A stretch of DNA of 26,183 nucleotides from Owenia fusiformis. Taxonomy: Eukaryota > Annelida > Polychaeta > Sabellida > Oweniidae. Under the pieces are notes generated by a model, which was given only the letters and a program-made list of their open reading frames with translations, searched no databases and was not told the origin of the DNA. Shown here piece by piece: positions 1 to 11,400 of the stretch (the first letter of the stretch is position 1; each line of letters begins with the position of its first letter). A program made the translations under genes and the position numbers. Location: assembly GCA_903813345.2 (NCBI GenBank), contig CAIIXF020000121.1, positions 1-26,183 on the forward strand. Direction: 5' to 3'.

Positions 1-440
1 TAATGAACAAGGAAGTAATTGCCAGATTGGAACCTATATATTGGTTCCAACTTTGCAGTTTACATGTAGGTCACTGTCACATACACTGTTTTTTGTTTGG
101 ATCTAGTGTACTATATACTGCTTGTAGCTCTCAATTCAGAGTAAGGTCATGTGCCTACTAGTGTAATGTATCCTGATCTCTAGACAAGTTCACTATTTTG
201 TTATATTGAGGTTGTAATAGTTTTATCCTGATATATTCAGATGACCTGTGTACTTTCTCAACAGACTAAATGATTATGAAAAGCAAAAATAAAAACTGAA
301 TATTTCATAATTAGTTGAACTCGCTACCATTGTTCACTTCACACAATCAAAATTAAAATGTAATGTTTCCATTGGTAACTACAATGTTTTTTCATTATTT
401 ATTATTTCTTCAACATAAATTACACAATTCCGGGCTCAAC

Positions 441-516
441 GATGACGTCAGAAGGAATGACCATATATAGAACGTCGGTCAAATTTGGCCAACGAACACT
501 GATTGGCGCGGTGAGT
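441..516 (+). promoter_or_regulatory. Candidate promoter block: CRE, Ets/CArG-like, TATA, CCAAT-type and a splice-donor-like site
   Basis: Seen: a perfect TGACGTCA (443-450), GGAA followed by CCATATATAG (461-470, one step from a CArG box and also TATA-like), ATTGG (502-506) and GCG|GTGAGT (donor-like, 511 on). The cluster is suggestive of a core promoter with a short non-coding first exon. TGACGTCA also recurs in repeats in this window, so part of the signal may be repeat-derived. Confidence 0.3.
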
Positions 517-1369
517 TCACAGGTTTATTTTTGTTTGAAAGAGTGAAGACAAAGCTCTCTTTTAAGAAGTGAAGTCAAACAAATGCAAAGGGTAACGATT
601 CTGTTGTCCTCTGAGCTATTTTTTCGCAAACATGTACATTTTCAAAAACATATGATACTGATACACGTTTGTGAGAAAGAATGTCGTGGGGAATCTGCCT
701 ACAATGCGTGAAATAAGGAAAAAGAAAAATCGTACCTTCGACGTTCCGACAAACCTTTTCGCTAACCAGCGTAATCAAGTGGATCCCCACTATATAGGAT
801 GTGTGATATAAATTAGAAAATGTACTGATCTCACTTGAGAATGAAGATATTCTAATTCTCATTGTCTGAATTTAAAAATGTTTAAATAATATGCAGTAAC
901 TGTTTCAGAGAAAAATGTCATATTTGTTAATTTTAATGATTCTTCATGTTTTTGGGGAAATCATGTTTTACTGTTCCAGAAATGAAGAGGAGTTCTATGA
1001 AAGCCATGACACTGTAGATAAAGTTATACCCTTAACAAGAGCATACCAAAGTTTTCCTTATCTTAGCATTAAGCATTATATAGGATCACAAATACATTGC
1101 AAATATGAAAGTCAGAAAAACCTGTATACAGCTAGCTGTAGCATACTTTGTTCTGTTGGCTGGGATTAAATTTCAAATAATAAACATGACCGAGATTTGG
1201 TGTCAGACAAGTCCATACATACTAAAGAAATACATGTACATTAACTGACTTATTACCGCCTTTTAAAAGACTGAAAGACACTCCACCCTTATACCCCTAT
1301 AGAATACTCCCCCACAGACTACCACCACCACCCCCCTATTATTAACCCCCCCCCTTCATAATGCCTTTG

Positions 1370-1552
1370 CAAATACCCCCCCCCAGAATATTCCATGGTC
1401 AATACCCCCCCCCCCAGAATTTTTTCGGTCTCCTACCCCCCCCCCCCAGAATTTTTCGGTCAACACCCCCCCCCCAGAATTTTTTGGTCTCCTACCCCCC
1501 CCCCCAGAATTTTTCGGTCAACACCCCCCCCCCCCAGAATTTTGCATCCATA
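1370..1552 (+). repeat. C-rich minisatellite, about 33-bp units
   Basis: Six imperfect units of a poly-C run, then agaatttttcggtc or agaattttttggtctcc. Poly-C length varies from unit to unit, as expected from replication slippage. Strand-asymmetric G-runs on the minus strand could form G-quadruplex structures. Confidence 0.9.
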
Positions 1553-2292
1553 CCCCACGTACATTTTTTAAATGGAATGGCCCAATAGTGAAAAATGAGC
1601 CTGGGCTTCGGATCTGAAAATTGAACACAACAATTGCAAAACTCTTACTTTGTAATTCTTCCTAAATTAGTTGTCTTTCGAATCTCTTATAATTGTAGTT
1701 ACGGTGGGAGATGTCGTTTCCTATGCAAACAGAGCGTTTATTGCGTTTTTAGTGCAAATATTTCACAAAATTTCGCAACACGTGTTTGGAACAAAATGTC
1801 CAAGTCTCGCATTATCTCGTCAAAACAGAACTATCTATCGAGAGGTTATAATTATACGCGAGGTCAACAAAAAGTTCACCAAATTTACGTAATGAACTAC
1901 TCATTACATTTTGTAAAGCTGACAGAAACCATATTTATTCAAGGTTTAAAGAGTGAATAGTTGTGCCGATGGTAAAAAATAGCAGGAATTTGGACAATAT
2001 TTCGTATATTTTGTGTAAACGTAGGCGAACTATATTTTACAGGTGCTCGCTCAATGTTATGAGTAAATAGGACAGACCAAAACAATCCATACTTGGGATA
2101 AATTATCAGAAATTACGTCTGAAGAAAATTACGTCAAACCTTATGAATATTTAGTAATATTTGGATAAATTTGAGTTGAATATGATCACTATGGGTCCAT
2201 GACTCATGACTCTGATTTTTAGCTTTGGTAAACAACACAATTTTCCTCGACAAAGGATTTAGTTGGCCCAAAGAAACAGCTGATAAATAAAA

Positions 2293-2301
2293 ATGGCGTG
2301 A
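2293..2301 (+). promoter_or_regulatory. Minimal upstream ORF (Met-Ala-stop)
   Basis: ATG GCG TGA lies 13 nt before the main start codon and in a different frame. Such a two-codon uORF could lower or regulate initiation if it is inside the mature 5' leader, which is unknown. Confidence 0.4.
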
Positions 2302-2314
2302 ATTTTTTGACACA

Positions 2315-2404
2315 ATGGAGAATTTGGGAGAATATGAGTACAGCAAGAAAGACCTCATTGGGCATGGGGCATTTGCAGTTGTATTCAAGGGAAGATATAA
2401 AGAG
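2315..2404 (+). CDS. ULK1/2: ULK exon 1: start codon and glycine-rich loop
   Basis: Thirty codons, phase 0 at the end, donor gtatga. It starts [18 protein letters not shown] and carries the [12 protein letters not shown] nucleotide-binding loop found in ULK1 and ULK2. The vertebrate ULK1 N-terminal extension before this point is missing; the length is nearer ULK2. Confidence 0.95.
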
Positions 2405-5400
2405 GTATGAATCCTTGCACTCAGCTATGTAGGTAACACATCTCCTGCTGATGTTTTCAAATTTTAGTTCACATGAATTCCGGTGGTTGGAATCCTTACA
2501 AAATATTTCATCATATCTTTTTATATAGCCTAGTGTGATATCAGCTAAAGATCAATAAATGTTTCCACGTTTGCTTATTGTGCCTCCTGTTATAAAATAT
2601 TCTTGCATCGCAAATGCTGCAGCTGAGCCTAGTTTTGGGCTCGGGCCGTCATGAATTCTACACATCAAACTTGCCTTTTTCAAATTCTCCAACTTTATAA
2701 ATCAACATGTCAAAACACACAAACTTCATCCATATGAAATGTGAGTTTGGTGAATCATTAATTTGCGACAATAGGCAATTGTAGTTGCTGTACAGCTTCA
2801 CGCCTGTGAACCCTCTCCCTTATCTTCTTCACCTGCACATAGGGAGGGGGCTCCCAAGGAGTTGTAATAGAGGACATAGGGGTAATCTCGGACACAGGGC
2901 ATTGTCGGACGATCTTCAATAATTATTTGTTTTATATGGTTTCTTTATTGAAACTTTGTATTAGACACATCATATTATCGATGTGGTGCTATATATTGTA
3001 AAAATTCTAAGAATGCCCAAGATTTTCACATGATACCAAGGGTTTGTCCGGGAATGCCCCATGGCCGAGAATGCCCCTATCTCCTCTACTACAATATGAA
3101 AATAAATGAAAAAACAGTTGTTGATCTGAAAATGTTTCATATCTTTTCAGAAGCCCAGCCAGTCTGTAGCCATCAAAAGTATAACAAAGAAGAATCTTGC
3201 AAAGTCACAGAATCTCCTCAGTAAAGAGATAAAGATACTGAAGGTAAGTTTACAAAAAATGCACAAGGGAGAGAGGGTATTTGCCTTGAAGGTGTATATG
3301 AATTGGGGAAAGGATTCCTTAGACAAAGAGCATGTTCAGAGGCGCAAGGGAGAGAGGGTATTTGCCTTGAAGGTGTATATGAATTTGGGATAGGATTCCT
3401 TAGACAAAGAGCTTCATATACAGCCTCATATTGTATGTACCATATGGTAAATACAGGACAAGCCAGTAGCCAGCTTTTGTCAAGGGCGGGGGGGGGGGCA
3501 GTTTTTGCAAATTCCAAGGGGGTTATAAGCTGGCCCGAAGTCACTTGCAAGCACTCAAAATGGTGAAAAGCTGCATGATTTTAAAGAATTTTTGGCCCTG
3601 GCTACGAGCCTACAATGTTGATAAAGCTCAGAGTTCATACTGTTTGTATTTAACCTTGATAAAGTTAACTCCTGGATTGAAACCAGCATGAGATGGGATC
3701 AGACTTGGAGCTATATTCATGTACTAGTGAAAGCTAAATAGATCATGTTAATTTGAAATTTATACAAAGATCTCACCAGTGCAGTGTTACATGATATATT
3801 AACATACACGAATACCAGTAAGTGCATTATCTATTTTGATCAATATTATGTCTGTTGCAGGAACTCTCCAGTCTTCATCATGATAATGTGGTTGCCCTGT
3901 TGGACTGTAAGGTATGTAGGAAATCAGCCCAAAGTAGAAGTTGTATTCTCTGGAGCAATTTGCTCAATGCAACCAAGTCTCCTTCATTCTTTCTTGTTTT
4001 AATATTCATGCGCATTTCCTCAATACAATGAACAGCATCATATAAAATCAAGTGAAAAAATTTATGCACCAAATGATGCAAAAATTGTCATACTCTTCAT
4101 TTTAAACACATATGGTCATTGCCCGGTGAAATTGATTCTTGGGAATGTTTGAATTTTGGATCTGCAAAAATGAATTAACAAACTTCTAAGTAAAGAAGAC
4201 ATAGGACCCTTTTGTGAATAGTTACTGGAAAATATCCAAGTGAAAAACGTCTAATTTAGGAGGTTCTGTCTGTGACATGTCTACTCAAGTACAACTTTTA
4301 CAAAACTGTTCTTTGGTCTTAATGCAAGATATCTCATCTACATGTATGTATATGAGCCTGTTATGCCATATTAACACTGAAATTACCCTTCCCCTGTTGG
4401 ATTGCTACAATTGCAATGTTAATCATTCAAAGATGCTTGGACCAGTAGTCCAGTGATTTTCTGAACCCTCCCTAATGTGGTGAGATATGTGGTGGGTCAT
4501 AAGGGCTCGAATGATCAAGATTAGACCAGGATATTGAAATCCTGAATATATGTCTTGAATGCCAAAGCAACATTAGTTTTAGAGTTTGGGTTTAAAGCAA
4601 ACACTCACAAAAAGCCACAATTCATTAGCAATACAAACAATAGTAAATCAAAATGTATGGAGCAATTGTTCCCGATACATATGAACATGCATTAGAAGAG
4701 TCTAGAATATAAATGCTTAAACAAAAAGTTTAAGAGCATGAAGCAAGGCTATATTTCATTTATTTCCTCCATGATAGGGTCATGATAAAAGTCTAGAAAT
4801 AATTCATGTCTAATAAAAATAGGATTTTGTCCTGATAAACAAAGGAAATTTGTAAACAGGCACTCAATGCCATATATTCCTGTCAGTTTATGTTAATGAG
4901 TTCTATTTTTAGACACAAAGGCACTAAATAATATCTGTTTTTTAAATAACTCATTCAGTACAATACTCATTCATTGTTTATTTAGGAAACCAAAGGTTTT
5001 TAAAAGCTCAGTTTTTAAAAGTCTGTATATTCTTCCTGAATTCTGTTGAAGGAAAAGATATAGTTAACACAAAGGCACTTAAGTACATGTCCTTTATGTA
5101 TATCCTTGATGTTTTTAAGACTCTGATTGACGTTGACAGGGTGGAGTTGAAATGAATTAAACCACTTCAACTAATTTGTCATCACTTAAATGTGATGATG
5201 ATATCACTAATTTTCCTGATCTATTAATTAATTAATTCTTTTTTTTGTGGCCAAATCAGAGTTCATATTGTCAATAGAATGTACTCCATATGTTTTAAAC
5301 GCTAAATAAATGCAGGGCAAAAGCTGAATAAAATGGTGGTACCATTGTTTTTTATTATATACCCAATATGTAACACTAATCCTGATTGGTCAATACCTAG

Positions 5401-8400
5401 TCACGTGTTCCGAAATAGATTTACTATTTCCCTCGGAAAGTTAATTCCCTCAAATGTGACGTCAGCGGGAATATACATTTGAACTATTGCCCGCTGACGT
5501 CACAATTGCAACTTCTATTACCCTTGGAAACGTCTGCGCATCATCACTGCGCAGACGAAAAACAGAAAAATGGAGGATGAGCACAAACACAAATCAACTC
5601 CGTTCAACATGACAGACGTGCGTGAACGATACAATATAAGCAACGTGTATAAAGTTCCCTAAGCTCAATACGTCTGTGTAATTTCAAGTGTTATGATAAT
5701 CTATTCCGCGTGTTAAACGCGATTGAATTTGTCAAGCGAGAGTCTCAGAGGCAAAAATTTCTGTTGAGCATCTGATGACGTCACAGCTCATAATGCTAAC
5801 AATGGACCCGGCACCCGGGGAGGGGGCTTTCTAAGCCTTTTTGGCCTTCGCAGAGGAAACGGAACACGAGTCAGTATAGGGTATATAATAAAACAAATAG
5901 TGACTGCCTAATTTCGAGCAATAGTGTAAATGATTTCCCCTTGGGAATATCCTCTACAATGTACTATTCCCTCAGCCCGCGGCTTCGGGAATAGTACATT
6001 GTAGAGGATATTGCCTCGGGGAAATAATTTACACTATTGCCCTCAATGGCAGTCACTATTTGTATAATATTGCCCCATGGAGAACATTTGCAGTTAATCA
6101 GTATGTTAAAGAATAGGCTTTAACCTTGAAACAGTATGTGAAAGAATAGGCTTTAACCTTGAATTACTTTTGCACCTGTTCCATTCTAAAATTAGAGCAA
6201 AGAATCAAGAGATCTAATTAGTCTCAAGTGACATTTTTCATTATCGTCTATAGGTTATTGTTTATTTGAAGAAAAGACCATTGGGGAATTTTTATCTGGA
6301 ATTTGAATAGTAGGAGAGATGTAAGTGAAACATCTGTGACAAGGGGGGGGGGGGTGGTTATTTGACTACAAAGGTCAAACCTTTGTCTTGGGGTGAGTCT
6401 CACTTCATTGTTCTCCAGTCAATCTTGATCTTGTAAGAATGTACTGGTTTAACAGTACATGCTCCAATCAGCTAGAATTAATTTTGATTAATTCTTCTTT
6501 TCTTCAAATTCAGTATATTGATTAACAATCAAATAGCAATAAAATATGACATTAGTCTTCATTTCTACCAAACTGGATATTGGACAAATCAAAAGTTAAA
6601 TACATGTTAATAATTAATGAAGCTTTATATATTTGCAAAATTGACACCATCTGCTGGTTGTTGTTGTGATTTGTTTCATTTCAGTTTAAACCTTAATTGA
6701 TTGATTGTTTGCAAGTTATTCATCTGATGTCATGCAACATCATTTTAGAGTAATTAATAGTAATTATCACAGTAGAACCATCTGGGTCTATTTATGTGGT
6801 ATTATATTCATATCATAATCTAAAAAGCGAAACTTTTATAGACAATCCAAGAGTAAATCTATAGAGGGAGCTGGGTGGGGGAGGGAGTTACTGAATGTTA
6901 GCTTTCAACAGTCCTTTGTCCTTGCAGCCAATGCATTGTAATTCTATTATTCTTTTGTAGAATATCTACAGTATTGTTAAAGCTTTGTTGAACCCTATAG
7001 TGCAATTGAACATGTGTTCAGGGAGTGATTTCAATATCAAGGACCTGAAACTAGCAAAGCCTTGAAATACCAGCAAGATTTGAGTATCCCCAAAAATAGA
7101 TATTTAATAGCGCCCAGAATGTAAAATTCTGGTACAGCGACATACTCCAGACCAAGTTAGTTTTAAATTATATCAAGTATAAATTATCCTTCAAGGGAAG
7201 GCATTTACAATTTATGATATGGCCTGGAACAATTTATTCCAGTGTTATTCCAATCTACATGCACAAATGCATGTAAAATGTAAAATAATCTAATTCTAGT
7301 AATTTCTGTGTTCAAGGTTAATTTATGGATTTATAGGCTGATGTGCCCTGGGTTATTTTATACCCTGTTTTTCTTTACTAGCCTTTGATGAACGGAAATT
7401 TCATCATCCTTTTACTGGTATATTTTTAGTGGTTTTGATTTGACTTTTGACCCCAGAGGAGCATTTCATCATTCTGTCATCTATAGATTATTTGTTATTA
7501 GTACTTATGTATTTAGAAGCACTTTGACAGTACTGAAGTCAACCCTAGGCTTGCATGATTTCCCACCTCTCCTTTGTGTTTCTTCTTTTAATGTTACTGT
7601 TCATTGTTCACACTATTTTGATTATTATTCATTTCTCGAAGTCTCAATTCTGTTAGCCACCCAGTGGCTGCCAGAAAATGCAAGGTTTAATTCTGTACTT
7701 CGACAGACTTAAATCAAAATAGAAAAAGCAAGCAGTAATTTTGTTCAGTAACATTCATTTGACCATTTTAGTACTGTTCATTTGTAATTAAGTTATACAA
7801 ATATTATGCTATTGATTCCTGAATCTGCATTCAATCTGTAGGTCAATCACATCCTATAAGTAGGAGGAAATCATGATAAACAAGTGTATTGACGTATTGT
7901 TTGCTTTCTTTCATCAGAAAATCAGTTGCTAAATATAAATCTAACAGATGTTGATTTTCATTTTGCCAGCCTAGAATGTGAGTGGGAATGCAAGGAAGCA
8001 TTGAATTGAAAGATAAAAATATTATCAAAGCAGTAAAAAAACAAAACATAAAGGACTGGTGTGGAAAATTTTTTGATTTTCCCCCCAAAAAATTAAAGAA
8101 TGTCAGCTTGACAAAATAGCTCAAGATTATTGACCTTAGATACACATTTGTTTATATTCTTTGGATTATCTAAAATAACTTGGAATTATTTCAAGGTATC
8201 ATGTTTATTGACTTGCTACTATCTGAACTGAGTTGGAATCAGTTCAAATCTAAACTGAAAATCCTTTGTGTCATTTATCACAGTGTCCTTAAAAATTTAT
8301 TTGGGGTCACATTTAATTTCCACAGTAAATAAGCTTCATAATAACAAATAGTATTGACCGGATTGGAATGTAACCTAGAGTATATAACCCGTAACCTGCT

Positions 8401-11400
8401 AAGGACATTGCTTAAATTTGCTTGTGATTACTACAGCAGTTCTCTGTTACTGGCACAGTGATATAAACAGGAATAAAAATATGACCTTAAAGGGGAATTG
8501 ACTTATGTAAGGTTGATCAAAAATCGGCAACCTATCATGGTAACCTATTCAAGCACACACCCTTTTCCCCACACTCTACCAGTGAAAGATTATGTTATGA
8601 TATTGGGGTTGATAAGATATAACAAACAACAGTTACATACATGAGAAAAATGAAATCTTATATTAGGGGTTATATCCAAATGTTGTCAGTAATTTAAAAA
8701 TGAAGTTAAATTGTTTTAGTTTAACACCATCCAATATTTCCTGAAATATAAAAATGTTAATAAAGTTGAAAACATGATTGCCACAATTTACCATATTGAC
8801 ATTCTGTCCATTGCCCAATAGCAACTCACATTTGCCAAGCTCATTGCCAAGAATGAAGTGATCATGGGTATTCACCATATGGGCATTCTGTCCATTGCCC
8901 AATAGCAACTCACTTTTGCCAAGCTCATTGCCAAGAATGAAGTGATCATGGGTATTCACCATATGGGCATTCTGTCCATTGCCCAATAGCAACTCACTTT
9001 TGCCAAGCTCATTGCCAAGAATGAAGTGATCATGGGTATTCACCATATGGGCATTCTGTCCATTGCCCAATAGCAACTCACTTTTGCCAAGCTCATTGCC
9101 AAGAATGAAGTGATCATGGGTATTCACCATATGGGCATTCTGTCCATTGCCCAATGGCAACTCACTTTTGCCAAGCTCAACCTCCCTCCCCCATAATAGT
9201 TCTAATTTTTCCACAAATGTTTATAGTTGGACACAATCCCATTCTATAAGCTCAGGTACAATAACAAAGCAGTAAAAGTACAAGTAACAATCTGATAAGA
9301 AGCTGGTATTAAGTACAATTTAAAAATAACGTTTTTGTAATTTTTTATTGAGCACTTAACTGATAATGACAAATCATTGATATGGAATTTTTGGGGGTAA
9401 TAGAATTTACATATGCATGTAGTATGTGTATTTTACTAAGAATCTGTATGATGAAATGAAATTCAATGCACGGTATAATTTATGCTTATTTCTGGTAAAA
9501 GTCGATTGAAATTGAAGTCATCAATGCTATAATTGAGACTTACAAAATTAAACTTATAATTGACCTCAGTGCATGTGAAGATTACATGCGCCACAGATGT
9601 ACCTGCACGTCCTGTAAATAGGACCTTAACATATCAGATATGATAAGAACGTCATGATAATATTTACAATAATTTGGCTATTTTTAAGCTATGCGTTCTG
9701 TCTATTGCAATATGGTCATTCACATGGTTTGAACATGATCACTGAGTGCTAGCAGCCTGCTGCTTAAATCCTAGGAATTCCCATTTTCAAGGCTTTCATC
9801 CACAATTGAAGTACAATAGGATTTATTTAATAACATTTTAATGTTTATAAAGAGTTAACTAAATGTGAAATAAACTAAAGAATTCCCGTGTGATGCATAA
9901 CTTAATGTGTTAAAAAACTGTCAAATGGAACATTGATTTCTCATATGGCCATATTGACGAAATAAACCTCTACAAAAAGAACACCTCCCTTAAGTAGAAC
10001 ACATTTTGAGGTTCCAGATTTTGCATTTACATGTAGTGACTGTGTGCATTAAAAAATAATTATGTAGTTTCCAAAATATGAGTTGGAGACAAATAGATGG
10101 GGAGAAAAGTAATGAAAAGTATGATATGTAATAATCCAGTGAATATCAAGGGTTTAACCTTAATTGGTATTTCATTGATTTTTTTATTGTGCTATGTTTT
10201 GAATCAAGGTTATCATATGTTTTGTAATTTAGTATCAGCTGATGGTGTGAGTTATTCATAATATTGTTTTGGAATTGTGCCAGGGAATACTGCATCATTG
10301 CTATGTTTATATTAGGCTACTGAGCATATGATATTTCTTGTATTTCTTACATTTAAGTTTTATCTTACATACGATATCTCATAGAGGAAACCAACACTGG
10401 TATTGAGTAACTGTATTATATAATTAGACTGTAGTTATGTTTTGGAATTTTTTTTTCCAATTCCAAAAATAAAAAATTCCAAGAAATAGTCTTAAATTAA
10501 CACCCCTTTATCAACTTCAATGTCCAGTTAATGAGAAAGATGCTTAACTAAAATAAATATTTCTTAAAAACAATTATACATAAATTCATATGAGACCATT
10601 GTAAAATGCATACCAACAATGCACCCTCATATAATAACCAACTAATACCATGGATAAACATTCAACATTGATAAAAATGAATGGGATATATTATGAAGGC
10701 CATTTGTTGATATCATGGCCTGTAATTGACATGGACTGTTTTTGAACCATGTACTTTAACTTGTGTTATTTCAGTGAATGAACCCAGTGTATACTATGCT
10801 GAACTTGAACCAACTCAAGGATAGATTTCATAACATTGAGATATAAAAGTACATTCAAGTGGAGTCCCCTTACTAAATATCATTAATCAAAGGAGGAGAA
10901 TGTATCCTGATTAAAGCTTCTTCATTTTTTAAACTCATTTTTTCAGAAAAGTCAAATCTCATTTTTGAGCATATAAATAAAATATTTGTATAAAAATTAT
11001 ATCTTCCTTCAGTATTCGAAAAGTTGATTTTCGTGGTAAGAATTTATGAAATCATTTTTTAATCAAGAATGCTTGTAACAGTGGAATTTAAGATTTATTT
11101 TCTATATTTCCAGGAAACCACCAACCATGTATACCTTGTCATGGAGGTGAGTATAATTAAAGAAATAATATTTGATAGCAATTAATTATTTATAGGCGTG
11201 AGCGTTAATTAATCTTCTCCATCAATAAGAAGAAAATGTTCATCCTTAATGGGTTTATATGCAGATCTCCTAAAATCAAAATAAAACGTAACTTCAACAA
11301 GATTTTAAAGCTTTATAGCAAAGCCTCTATTAGCTTTAGACTGTGATTTATGATTGATGAAGTAAAAAGCCATCTGATATAAATAAATTGCATGCTTTGT

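Larger units (their letters stand above)
1..2314. other. Upstream flank, no confident gene
   Basis: AT-rich with no coding segment I recognise. The few ORFs of 70-110 codons show no domain, no splice-supported continuation and biased composition. It probably contains the ULK promoter and 5' UTR, but no transcription start can be fixed from the sequence. Confidence 0.6.

Noticed and set aside
575-862. 95-codon minus-strand ORF near the candidate promoter
   Set aside because: No recognisable motif or splice signals; length is within chance for this composition.
1361-1588. Proline-rich ORF (PPPQNF repeats)
   Set aside because: It is a translation of the C-rich minisatellite; no splice or homology support.
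5570-5662. 30-codon ORF starting MEDEHKHK in the foldback element
   Set aside because: Too short to support as a gene, no match recognised; mentioned only as content of the element.
8663-9214. 183-residue minus-strand protein
   Set aside because: Kept as a finding on the repeat, but not called as a gene: no recognised domain, no conserved non-repeat part.
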